A stretch of 13,214 nucleotides of DNA from CAYFMS01 sp964462325 (GTDB lineage: Bacteria; Patescibacteriota; Patescibacteriia; UBA9934): the NCBI GenBank assembly GCA_964462325.1, contig CAYWYQ010000024.1, positions 1-13,214 on the forward strand, given 5' to 3'. How positions within the stretch are numbered: the first letter of the stretch is position 1; every line of letters starts with the position of its first letter. This document shows positions 1-7,171 of this stretch, one piece after another. Position numbers and translations under genes: made by a program. Below the pieces are notes generated by a model that was given only the letters and a program-made list of their open reading frames with translations, was not told the origin of the DNA and searched no databases.

Positions 1-1296
1 GATATTCGGGGACTTCTCGATGAAATTACGCCGGAACTTGCACGGGAGGTTGCAAGGGCTGTTGTCCGGTTAACAAATGCAAAAACGGTTGTGATTGGCC
101 GCGATATGCGAGAAACGAGTGAAGGACTTATCGAGGCAGCAATTCAAGGGGCGATCGAGCAAGGCGCACATGTCCAAAATATCGGTCTCTGTTCTTCATC
201 TATGTTTAATTATGCGGCTTCTCGCGAAGGGGTAGACGCCGGAATCATGATCACGGCTTCACATAATCCGTCAGAGTATAATGGTATAAAAGCCGTTCGG
301 AGTGAATCGAGGCCGATTTCAACACAGAATATTTGGGATGAAATTCAAAAAGGAGGTAATTCGAATGTAGATAGCGGTACCGTGACGGAAAAAGATATTC
401 TACAGGAATATCTGAATGAATGTATTGAATTAGCAGACTTGCCTGATGTGTCTGATATGCATGTCATTGTCGATTTTGGGAATGGTATGGGGCCGGTAAG
501 TATGATGCCGCTTCTTGATAAAATCGGCATCAAGCACGAAGTGATGTATGAGGAGCTCGACGCTCGATTTCCAAATCATGAAGCAAATCCGGCAAAGATA
601 GAAACGCTCACGGACCTTATTGCAAAGGTAAAAGAAACAGGTGCAGATTTTGGTATTGCGACAGACGGCGATGCAGATAGAATTGGATTTGTAGATGGAG
701 ATGGGGATGTATTGCGCGGGGACCAAATTTTGGCACTTCTTGCAAAATATAAAAAAGATACAGGTAATGAGAACCTGAAAGTGACGGCTCCCGTAAATGT
801 CGGATGGGCGCTCGACGAATATATAAAGGAACTTGGCCTTGAAAGAATCGAATCGAAGATTGGATGGTCTAATGTTTCGCAAAAAATGCGAGAAGTTGGT
901 TCAGATCTTGGCGGTGAAACCTCGAGTCACTTTTTCTTTAAAGAATTTAGTTACCGTGAAGCTATTGACTATACATTTCTCCTTATTCTGTCTGAAATAA
1001 AGCGATCTGGAAAAAGTTTGGCAGAATTGAGTGCACATTTGCGTGATTTGCATAATAGTGGAGAGGTAAATATCGAAGTAGAGGACAAAGATGCGGTACT
1101 GCAAGCTGTGAAGGGTCGATACACGGATGAAGCAAAATCTATGAATGATCTAGATGGAATACGATTTGATTTTGAAGATTGGTGGTTTATTATGCGTCCT
1201 TCAAATACAGAACCGGTACTTCGTTTAACAGTTGAGGCTCGCAGTGAAGAATTAATGAAAGAAAAGGCAGCAGAGCTTTCAGAGATGATGAAATAA
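1..1296 (+). CDS. Phosphomannomutase/phosphoglucomutase, 5'-truncated by window edge
   Basis: Alpha-D-phosphohexomutase family, cytoplasmic: it interconverts hexose 6-phosphate and 1-phosphate to feed nucleotide-sugar and cell-surface polysaccharide synthesis. The frame is open from base 1 and the first visible residues, DIRG, match the family's (F/Y)DIRG N-terminal motif, so only a few residues are missing. The GTG at 91 is internal (TVVIGRDMR), not the start. Visible motifs, numbered from base 1: phosphoserine loop TASHNPSEYNGIK with the serine near 87, Mg-binding DGDADR near 222, a sugar-binding loop GGETSSH near 303, and the C-terminal phosphate-binding RPSNTEPVLRL near 399. All four domains appear present over 431 residues, near the usual 440-460. 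The stop is one base before the murI ATG, so the two are probably cotranscribed. Substrate preference (mannose, glucose or glucosamine) cannot be decided from these motifs. Confidence 0.93.
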   Translation, partial: DIRGLLDEITPELAREVARAVVRLTNAKTVVIGRDMRETSEGLIEAAIQGAIEQGAHVQNIGLCSSSMFNYAASREGVDAGIMITASHNPSEYNGIKAVRSESRPISTQNIWDEIQKGGNSNVDSGTVTEKDILQEYLNECIELADLPDVSDMHVIVDFGNGMGPVSMMPLLDKIGIKHEVMYEELDARFPNHEANPAKIETLTDLIAKVKETGADFGIATDGDADRIGFVDGDGDVLRGDQILALLAKYKKDTGNENLKVTAPVNVGWALDEYIKELGLERIESKIGWSNVSQKMREVGSDLGGETSSHFFFKEFSYREAIDYTFLLILSEIKRSGKSLAELSAHLRDLHNSGEVNIEVEDKDAVLQAVKGRYTDEAKSMNDLDGIRFDFEDWWFIMRPSNTEPVLRLTVEARSEELMKEKAAELSEMMK

Positions 1297-1297
1297 T

Positions 1298-2098
1298 ATG
1301 ATTGGATTTTTTGATTCCGGTGTTGGTGGTTTAACCGTTCTTGAAGAAGTGCATAAAAGACTGCCGGAATATGACACCGTATATCTTGGCGATTCAGCGA
1401 GGGCTCCATATGGAGAAAAGACGCATGATCAACTTGTTACCTATGCATGGCAAGGTATTGAATGGTTGTTTGCACAGGGTTGCGAGCTCGTTATTCTTGC
1501 CTGTAATAGCGCGTCTGCTTCCGCATTACGAGAAATTCAGCAGACCAAACTCCATGCATGTCCTGGGAAGCGCGTTTTGGGAGTGATACGGCCGACGGTT
1601 GAAGAGCTTGCTGAGCAGGGATTTAGGAATATTGCCGTTTTTTCCACGGAAGCGACAGCAAGAAGCGAAGCATATACGCATGAGTTCCACAAAATAAATC
1701 CGAATATTCATGTCATAAGTCATGCATGCGTAAATTGGGGTCCAATGATTGAATTTGGAAAATTGGGAACAAAGGAATTAGAAGATGACATAGAAAAAGA
1801 AATTCGTGCAGTAAAACAGAAGGGAAGAATTGACGCAGTATTGCTCGCTTGTACACATTATCCGTATATAAAAAAGGATGTAGAGAAGATGTTTCAGGAT
1901 GCTCCTGTATTTGATCAAGGGCCTTTTATCGCACTTTCTTTGCAGGATTACCTGGAAAGACATGTAGAAATAGATGTAAAACTTACGAAGCAGGGGCAGA
2001 GATTATATTTTGTAACGGGATCGGTGCCGCAAGCAGAGATGATTGCACGGGATCGTTTTGGATTTGATGTCCATTTTAAACAGATGAAAATCGCATAA
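1298..2098 (+). CDS. murI: Glutamate racemase
   Basis: Cofactor-independent racemase making D-glutamate from L-glutamate for the peptidoglycan stem peptide, cytoplasmic. The 266-residue length is normal. Hallmarks: FDSGVGGLTVL at residues 5-15, YLGDSARAPYG near 30-40, and the two catalytic cysteines that act as opposed acid/base pairs, Cys69 in LACNSASA and Cys185 in LACTHYP. The first cysteine motif is CNSA rather than the common CNTA, and DSARAPYG replaces DTARxPYG; both are mild changes. The ATG at 1298 follows the mutase stop by one base with no clear Shine-Dalgarno, so translational coupling is likely. An aspartate racemase is the main alternative, but the N-terminal motif and length favour MurI. 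A retained murI suggests the cell makes its own peptidoglycan. Confidence 0.95.
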   Translation: MIGFFDSGVGGLTVLEEVHKRLPEYDTVYLGDSARAPYGEKTHDQLVTYAWQGIEWLFAQGCELVILACNSASASALREIQQTKLHACPGKRVLGVIRPTVEELAEQGFRNIAVFSTEATARSEAYTHEFHKINPNIHVISHACVNWGPMIEFGKLGTKELEDDIEKEIRAVKQKGRIDAVLLACTHYPYIKKDVEKMFQDAPVFDQGPFIALSLQDYLERHVEIDVKLTKQGQRLYFVTGSVPQAEMIARDRFGFDVHFKQMKIA

Positions 2099-2102
2099 AG
2101 TA

Positions 2103-2120
2103 ATGAGAGGGGCTTCTCAT
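2103..2120 (+). promoter_or_regulatory. Hairpin covering the possible RBS of rseP
   Basis: ATGAGA (2103-2108) pairs with TCTCAT (2115-2120) around GGGGCT, between the murI stop and the ATG at 2122. The only Shine-Dalgarno-like bases for that ATG (AGAGGGG, 2106-2112) lie inside it. No U-run follows, so it is a poor intrinsic terminator. A second small hairpin (TGCAA/TTGCA, 2123-2136) comes next. Confidence 0.4.
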
Positions 2121-2121
2121 C

Positions 2122-3282
2122 ATGCAAAAAGTTGCAAGAGGGTCTATTTCTGCTAAACTTACTGTACTTATGGTCATCTTTACAATACTTATTTTTCTCG
2201 TCATTCTTTCAATTCTTGTTATTGCACATGAATGGGGTCATTATATTGCAGCAAAAAAATCTGGCGTACGTGTCGATNNNNNNNNNNAGTTGGCAGAAGG
2301 TGTCGATGAGTTTGCGATTGGATTTCCACCGCGCCTTTTTTCAATAAAAGGGAAGGATGGAATGCGGTGGTCGATAAATGCAATTCCCCTTGGGGGATAT
2401 GTAAAGATCCACGGTGAAACTGGTGAGAATCGTGCAGATGAAGATAGTTTTGGGAGTAAACCAATTTGGAAGAGATTCCTTATTTTATCGGCTGGCGTAT
2501 TCATGAATCTGGTAATTGCTGCCTGTATGTTTGCAATTGGATTCGCGGTCGGATTACCGGTCGCGACGGAAGGTGATGTTGATCCCGCCCTGCGCATTAC
2601 GAATCATCAAGTAAGTGTCGTTGAATTAGTGGATGACTCTCCGGCGAATGAAGGATTGATGCTCGGCGATGCCCTCATCTCTGTCGATGGCAATACATTT
2701 GAAAGAGCAGAAGCTCTCCGTGATTACCTATCTACAATAGAATCCGGACAAGAAACACAATTTACCGTTGATCGAAATGATGAACAGATTTCTCTCACGA
2801 TGAGCCCTGAATATATTGAAGCATTAGACGGAGAGGGGTTTGGAGTGGCATTTACCGAAACAGGAACTGGACGATATGCTTGGTATCTTATTCCTTGGAA
2901 GGCCGTCGAAACGACGGTTGAATTTACAATTTTGATCATTATTGCATTCTTTGGATTGTTTAGAGACTTGCTTATGGGTGCTGGGGCGAGTGAGGCGGTC
3001 GCAGGTCCAATAGGGATTGCGGTGGTGACGGGAGAGATGGCTCGGCTCGGATTTGCACATTTACTTCAATTCACCGCTGTGCTATCTATTAATTTAGCAA
3101 TACTAAATATTCTTCCGTTCCCTGCACTCGATGGTGGACGCATTCTCTTTTTAGGGGTTGAAGCATTGCGAGGAAAGCCGAATAGTCCGCGTATAGAGGC
3201 GATGATTCACAATACAGGCTTTTTACTCCTACTCCTTCTCGTTATTATTGTTACGTATCGCGATATTATTAATCTGTTATGA
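2122..3282 (+). CDS. rseP: RseP-type site-2 zinc metalloprotease, with internal N gap
   Basis: Membrane-embedded S2P protease (peptidase M50B, RseP/RasP/MMP type) that cleaves transmembrane substrates such as anti-sigma factors or signal-peptide remnants. Visible parts: TM1 ending in the zinc motif HEWGH (His36, Glu37, His40), FAIGFPPRL and the INAIPLGGYVKIHGE loop, a second TM around residues 118-138, a PDZ domain roughly 155-235 (VVELVDDSPANEGLMLGDALISVDG), and the second active-site motif NILPFPALDGG with Asp337. A C-terminal TM ends the protein. Ten Ns (2278-2287) leave unresolved residues after GVRVD, and the following LAEGVD is probably an assembly duplication. The start is uncertain: 2122 has an occluded RBS, while ATG 2170 begins directly at TM1 as family members usually do and has a -10-like box just upstream. 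The stop overlaps the pheS start by 4 bp. Confidence 0.92.
   Translation: MQKVARGSISAKLTVLMVIFTILIFLVILSILVIAHEWGHYIAAKKSGVRVDXXXXLAEGVDEFAIGFPPRLFSIKGKDGMRWSINAIPLGGYVKIHGETGENRADEDSFGSKPIWKRFLILSAGVFMNLVIAACMFAIGFAVGLPVATEGDVDPALRITNHQVSVVELVDDSPANEGLMLGDALISVDGNTFERAEALRDYLSTIESGQETQFTVDRNDEQISLTMSPEYIEALDGEGFGVAFTETGTGRYAWYLIPWKAVETTVEFTILIIIAFFGLFRDLLMGAGASEAVAGPIGIAVVTGEMARLGFAHLLQFTAVLSINLAILNILPFPALDGGRILFLGVEALRGKPNSPRIEAMIHNTGFLLLLLLVIIVTYRDIINLL
2151..2159 (+). promoter_or_regulatory. Putative extended -10 (TGCTAAACT) before alternative rseP start
   Basis: TGC plus TAAACT matches the extended -10 pattern TGnTAnnnT. It ends 10 bases before ATG 2170, so a transcript would have at most a few leader bases. 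The identical 9-mer precedes dnaE. No convincing -35 is seen. Confidence 0.35.
2278..2287. other. 10-N assembly gap inside rseP
   Basis: A run of ten Ns, a typical scaffold-join placeholder. The octamer GTGTCGAT occurs just before the gap (2270-2277) and again after it (2300-2307). Collapsing the two copies removes exactly 30 bases and yields GVRVDEFAIGFPPRL, which is the normal family sequence. Confidence 0.97.
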
Positions 3283-4325
3283 AAGATCAACTAGAAAAAG
3301 TAAAAAAAGAATTTGAATCTGTTATCGATGATGTTAAAGATTCAGTAAATCTTGAAGAGATTCGTGTTCAATTTTTAGGTCGCAAAGGAAAAATAGCAGA
3401 AATCATGAAAGGATTGCCGGAACTTGCAGGAGATGCAAGGAAAGAAATCGGGCAGATGGCGAATGAAATAAAGAAAGAAATAGAGGGGCGATTTACGGGA
3501 GTTGAACAAATGATTGAGCGTTCTGAGCGTGCCGCAAGACTTGATTCTGAATGGATTGATGTAACTGCACCTGGCGTAAAGCCGGAAATTGGAAATACGC
3601 ACCTGACATCGCAGGCTATTAATGAAATTGTTGATATTTTTGAAGGAATTGGTTTTACACGTGCACGACATCCTGAAATTGACTGGGATTGGTATGCATT
3701 TGAGTCGCTCAATCTGCCAAAAGATCATCCTGCGCGTGATGAATGGGAAACGTTCTTTATTGCGGACGGAGATAAAGTGATGCAAGGGGAAAAGGGGAAG
3801 GTAGTTCTTACTCCGCATACAAGTAATGGACAGGTAAGGCAAATGGAAAAGCAACAGCCGCCCATTCGGATGATTAATATTAATAAATGCTATAGGCGCC
3901 AGGCGACATTACGGCATCTTCCAATGTTTCATCAATTTGAAGGATTGCTCATTGATAAGCATATTACGATTGCGGACTTGAAAGGAACAATCGATTATTT
4001 TGTAAAAAATTACTTTGGATCTGACCGAGAAACTCGTTTACGGCCGCATCATTTTAGGTTCACGGAACCAAGTTTTGAAGTTGATATTTCAGCGGAAAAA
4101 GGTCGAGAAAATGAAAAGATGTTTAAAGCTGGGTGGCTCGAAATTGGTGGGGCTGGCATGGTACATCCAAATGTCATTAAGGCGGCGGGGCTTGATCCGG
4201 AAATCTATTCTGGATTTGCATTTGGATTTGGAATTGAAAGAACTGCCATGATGAAATCTGGTACAAATATTAAAGATATTCGTGTCATGTATAGGAATGA
4301 TATGCAATTTTTGCAGCAATTTTAA
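3279..4325 (+). CDS. pheS: Phenylalanine-tRNA ligase alpha subunit
   Basis: Catalytic alpha subunit of the heterotetrameric PheRS, charging tRNA-Phe in the cytoplasm. At 348 residues it has the normal length. Residues 1-90 are charged and helical, fitting the tRNA-binding coiled coil. The class II core follows: HLTSQAINEIVDIFEGIGF, LNLPKDHPARDEWETFFI, motif 2 CYRRQATLRHLPMFHQFEG at 204-222, FTEPSFEVDI, GWLEIGGAGMVHPNVI, and motif 3 GFGIERTAMMKSG with the C-terminal IKDIRVMYRNDMQFLQQF. In motif 2 the frequent D-x-T-H is T-L-R-H; the FHQxEG part is intact and this region varies between lineages, so activity is expected. The ATG overlaps the rseP stop (ATGA), implying coupling. Its partner pheT follows only after an inserted S23/IVP gene. 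Confidence 0.97.
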   Translation: MKDQLEKVKKEFESVIDDVKDSVNLEEIRVQFLGRKGKIAEIMKGLPELAGDARKEIGQMANEIKKEIEGRFTGVEQMIERSERAARLDSEWIDVTAPGVKPEIGNTHLTSQAINEIVDIFEGIGFTRARHPEIDWDWYAFESLNLPKDHPARDEWETFFIADGDKVMQGEKGKVVLTPHTSNGQVRQMEKQQPPIRMININKCYRRQATLRHLPMFHQFEGLLIDKHITIADLKGTIDYFVKNYFGSDRETRLRPHHFRFTEPSFEVDISAEKGRENEKMFKAGWLEIGGAGMVHPNVIKAAGLDPEIYSGFAFGFGIERTAMMKSGTNIKDIRVMYRNDMQFLQQF

Positions 4326-4354
4326 GGGGTAAGGTATAGCGTGTAGGGAGTAGT
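4325..4354 (+). repeat. Left G-rich heptad array of the IVP insertion
   Basis: From the last base of the pheS stop codon to the IVP start codon the sequence is roughly 7-bp periodic: AGGGGTA, AGGTAT (6), AGCGTGT, AGGGAGT, then AGT. The consensus is AGGNNNT. The AGGGAG unit (4345-4350) also sits at Shine-Dalgarno distance from ATG 4355, so the repeat provides the RBS. The array matches the reverse complement of the array on the right side of the gene. Confidence 0.7.
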
Positions 4355-4726
4355 ATGAGTATAGAATCGTATAAAGATCTTACTGTGTGGAAAAAATCTA
4401 TGGATTTAGCGGAATTAATTTATCGTATTACAAGTGAATTTCCGAAGATTGAGCGTTATGCGCTCACTTCACAAATGACTCGAGCAGCTGTATCTATTCC
4501 ATCTAATATTGCGGAAGGGTATCGTAGGAACTCACGCACTGAATACTGTCGATTTCTCAATATCGCATTTTCATCTGCTTCCGAGCTAGAAACTCAGCTA
4601 GAGTTAGCATATAGAATTGGGTATATGGATGACCTGAAATTTCAAATGACAAATCAATTATTGGTAGAGGTGTTGAAGATGTTGCATGTAATGACACGAA
4701 AATTAAAAATACACCCTACAACCTAA
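4355..4726 (+). CDS. Four-helix bundle protein, S23/IVP family
   Basis: A 123-residue member of the 23S rRNA intervening-sequence protein family (S23, TIGR02436/PF05635), an all-helical bundle related in fold to the Avd accessory protein of diversity-generating retroelements. The biochemical role of the family is not established. Diagnostic features: N-terminal YKDLTVWKKSMDLAELIYRIT, the hallmark SIPSNIAEGYRR at residues 47-58, then SASELETQLELAYRIGYM and a final helix to about residue 118. No TM segment or signal peptide. It lies between pheS and pheT, normally adjacent genes, 29 bases after one and 12 before the other. Its Shine-Dalgarno lies in the left heptad array; its last residues (KIHPTT) and stop codon are encoded by the right array. 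That makes gene plus arrays look like one inserted unit. No transposase motif is seen, so autonomous mobility is not claimed. Confidence 0.93.
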   Translation: MSIESYKDLTVWKKSMDLAELIYRITSEFPKIERYALTSQMTRAAVSIPSNIAEGYRRNSRTEYCRFLNIAFSSASELETQLELAYRIGYMDDLKFQMTNQLLVEVLKMLHVMTRKLKIHPTT

Positions 4727-4738
4727 ACCCTACAACCT
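4711..4738 (-). repeat. Right heptad array (four perfect 7-mers) abutting the pheT ATG
   Basis: Four contiguous units on the + strand: ACACCCT, ACAACCT, AAACCCT, ACAACCT, ending at the base before the pheT ATG. On the - strand they read AGGTTGT, AGGGTTT, AGGTTGT, AGGGTGT, so the G-rich strand points inward, as at the left end. The IVP stop codon (4724-4726) lies within the array. The units resemble eukaryotic-type telomere repeats. Confidence 0.85.
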
Positions 4739-7126
4739 ATGAATATACTCGCAAGCTATAATTGGATAAAAGAATTTCTAGACACAGATCAATCTGTAGA
4801 AAATTTTTCAGATGAAATGAGTGCAAAGTCAATGTCCGTAGAGCATATCGACGATTTGGCGAAAAAATTTGAAAACATGGTCATTGGGCATGTGAAAGAA
4901 TTAAAAGCGCATCCAGATGCAGATAAGTTACGAATTGCCGTAACGGATATTGGCTCAGATACGGTTGAAATTGTCTGTGGAGGAGCAAATCTGAAAGAAG
5001 GACAGCAGGTATTAGTTGCGTTGCCAGGTGCGCGCGTTTGTTGGCATGGAGAGGGGGATTTGGTAACCCTTAAAGAAACAAAAATTAGAGGCGTGAATAG
5101 TTTTGGCATGATTTGCGCACCGGAAGAGGTTGGATTCGATAAAGCGCCATGCGGAGAAAAAGATATTTGGGATTTAACGGATCTTATTGACGCAAGTCCT
5201 GGAACGACATTTGCAGATGCATTTGATTTACATGACTATCTTCTTGATATTGAGGTAACGACAAATCGGCCAGATAGCATGAATATCATTGGACTTGCAC
5301 GCGAGGCAGGAGTTGCGACAGAGGGTAACTTTACATGGAAACCTTCCACGCTTCCTTCTGCAGGACAAGGGAAAAACTTGAACGTTCAGGTAGAGGTGCC
5401 TGAATTGTGTTCAAGGTATATGGCGGTAGTGATTGACGGCGTGAAGGTTGGTCCTTCGCCGGCTTGGTTGCAGAGAAAAATCCTCTTGTCGGGTCATCGA
5501 CCGATTAATAATATTGTCGATATTACAAATTTCATTTTGCATGAATATGGTCAGCCAATGCATACATTTGATTATACAAAAATTACAGGTGAATCCATCA
5601 GTGTTCGTCATGCAAAAGAAGGGGAGCTATTTACAGCACTCGACGAAAAAGAATATACATTGCAGGAGAAACATTTAGTCATTACGGATGCAGAAAAGCC
5701 AATTGCTCTCGCTGGGGTGATGGGAGGACTTGATTCGGGGACGACGGAACAAACACAGACGATTGTTCTAGAAGCAGCAACATTCGATGCGCTCAATGTG
5801 CGCAGAACGGCAAGGGCCTTGAATTTGTATTCAGATTCTCAATCTATGTTCGAGAAAGGTCTTTCGACGGCGTCTGTGCAGGCGGCAATGGCACGAGCAA
5901 TTGAATTGATTCTTGAAATAGCAGGAGGAAGTGTTGCAAGCGAAATTATCGATGAAAGAGCGGAAGAATATCAGCTACTTATCTTCCCATTTTCACCACA
6001 AAAAGCGCGTGACCTTATGGGGGTTGATGTGTCAGACGAAGATCAGATTGCACTGCTCGAAGATCTTGGATTTACCCTACAGAGAACGGGTGATCAGTAT
6101 CAAGTAACGGTTCCGTATTGGCGCGATCATGACATTGAACATTCGGTTGATTTAACAGAAGAAGTAGCACGAATGTTTGGTTATCATAATATTCCATCGC
6201 GAATACCGAAGGGTGAAATTCCTCTTCAAGTAAAAGACAATCATCTTATTTGGGAAGAGTGGTTGCGGCAGGAATTACGAGCAAGTGGATACACGGAATT
6301 TTTCAGCTATTCATTTACCGGAAAGGATGCATTTGAAAAATATGATTTAGATGCAGAAAAAGCGGTGGCACTGTTTAATCCTCTGTCGAGTGAATTGACG
6401 CATATGAGGACATCACTCATCCCGTCTTTACTTATGAGCGTTGAAGATAATCAAGGGAAAACTCCTTCTGGTAAAGTGTTTGAAATTGCACGCATATACT
6501 TGCCGAATGCGGGAGATTTACCTGAGGAAAAAAGCAGAATGTATATCGCGCATTATGGAGTTGAGGATGCACAATATGCTTTTCAGGCACTAAAAGGTGT
6601 GCTTGAACAGATAGAAAGACGAACAGGAATTGACCTTACTCTCGTACGAGAAACAGATAATCCGCATTGGCATCCAACACGTAGTGCGAAGGTATTGCAT
6701 GGTGATCGTGTTATTGGAATATTTGGTCAGGTTGCGGATGAGTATCAAGCAGCATTTGGAATTGATAAACCCGTTTTTGTGATAGATATTGATATCGAAG
6801 CATTGATACCATCTATGAAAGAAGTTTCGTCCTACACGGAAGCATCTGATTTTCCAGCAGTACGAAGGGATCTTTCTATTTTAGTCGATAGAAAGGCGAC
6901 ATTCGCGGATATCGGATCTGCAATGAAAAAATGCACGCCGATGATTGAAGAAATTGATCTTGTAGAGGTGTACCGAGGTAAGGGCATTCCAGAAGGAAAG
7001 AAAAGTATGACATTTGGTATTCGATTCCGCGCTCCAGATAAAACGCTATCGGCTGAGATGGTTGAAGGAATCATGGAGGCGATTATCGATGAATTACGCG
7101 CAACATTCCACGCGGTGATGAGGTAG
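4739..7126 (+). CDS. pheT: Phenylalanine-tRNA ligase beta subunit
   Basis: Beta subunit of PheRS: tRNA binding, editing of misacylated Tyr-tRNA-Phe and structural support of the alpha active site. 795 residues, the normal bacterial long form. Domains in order: N-terminal ASYNWIKEFLD, EMAP-II-like tRNA-binding OB fold about 40-150 (VIGHVKELKAHPDADKLRIAV), VTTNRPDSMNIIGLAREAG and the B3/B4 editing region about 210-400 (RPINNIVDITNFILHEYGQPMHTFD), B5 about 405-475, catalytic-like core about 490-690 (LTEEVARMFGYHNIP, FNPLSSELTHMRTSLIPSL), and a C-terminal FDX-ACB anticodon-binding domain from about 703 (ASDFPAVRRDLSILVD). The ATG is placed by the family N-terminus. It directly follows an IVP repeat unit, and no Shine-Dalgarno is visible, so initiation may depend on coupling or on a weak site. 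Confidence 0.97.
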   Translation: MNILASYNWIKEFLDTDQSVENFSDEMSAKSMSVEHIDDLAKKFENMVIGHVKELKAHPDADKLRIAVTDIGSDTVEIVCGGANLKEGQQVLVALPGARVCWHGEGDLVTLKETKIRGVNSFGMICAPEEVGFDKAPCGEKDIWDLTDLIDASPGTTFADAFDLHDYLLDIEVTTNRPDSMNIIGLAREAGVATEGNFTWKPSTLPSAGQGKNLNVQVEVPELCSRYMAVVIDGVKVGPSPAWLQRKILLSGHRPINNIVDITNFILHEYGQPMHTFDYTKITGESISVRHAKEGELFTALDEKEYTLQEKHLVITDAEKPIALAGVMGGLDSGTTEQTQTIVLEAATFDALNVRRTARALNLYSDSQSMFEKGLSTASVQAAMARAIELILEIAGGSVASEIIDERAEEYQLLIFPFSPQKARDLMGVDVSDEDQIALLEDLGFTLQRTGDQYQVTVPYWRDHDIEHSVDLTEEVARMFGYHNIPSRIPKGEIPLQVKDNHLIWEEWLRQELRASGYTEFFSYSFTGKDAFEKYDLDAEKAVALFNPLSSELTHMRTSLIPSLLMSVEDNQGKTPSGKVFEIARIYLPNAGDLPEEKSRMYIAHYGVEDAQYAFQALKGVLEQIERRTGIDLTLVRETDNPHWHPTRSAKVLHGDRVIGIFGQVADEYQAAFGIDKPVFVIDIDIEALIPSMKEVSSYTEASDFPAVRRDLSILVDRKATFADIGSAMKKCTPMIEEIDLVEVYRGKGIPEGKKSMTFGIRFRAPDKTLSAEMVEGIMEAIIDELRATFHAVMR

Positions 7127-7131
7127 GGGGT

Positions 7132-7145
7132 GGGCATCTATGCCC
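7132..7145 (+). terminator. Short hairpin after pheT, possible weak terminator
   Basis: GGGCA/TGCCC with a TCTA loop, six bases after the pheT stop. It is followed by an A/T-rich stretch (GATCTATTTTA) rather than a clean U-run, so termination would be weak. Its position between the end of the pheST operon and the next gene's -10-like box supports a transcription boundary. Confidence 0.45.
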
Positions 7146-7154
7146 GATCTATTT

Positions 7155-7165
7155 TATGATAGAAT
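7155..7165 (+). promoter_or_regulatory. -10-like box (TATGATAGAAT) next to ABC gene start
   Basis: TATGAT (7155-7160) and the overlapping TAGAAT (7160-7165) are good -10 matches, 11 and 6 bases before ATG 7172. From TAGAAT the expected transcription start would fall about on the A of the ATG, giving a leaderless mRNA. No Shine-Dalgarno or clear -35 is present. Confidence 0.45.
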
Positions 7166-7171
7166 ACAGTC

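Noticed and set aside
430..882. Minus-strand open frame of 150 codons inside the mutase gene
   Set aside because: Lies wholly within a well-supported gene on the other strand; cysteine- and phenylalanine-rich translation without family resemblance, typical of antisense frames.
3888..3944. PheS motif 2 with TLRH instead of D-x-T-H as an inactive enzyme
   Set aside because: The FHQxEG core and motif 3 are intact, this stretch varies among bacterial PheS, and the gene is essential with normal length.
7121..7134. G-rich run after pheT as another IVP-type heptad array or a G-quadruplex
   Set aside because: Only about two irregular units, no clear 7-bp period, no inverted partner, and too few even G-tracts for a confident quadruplex.
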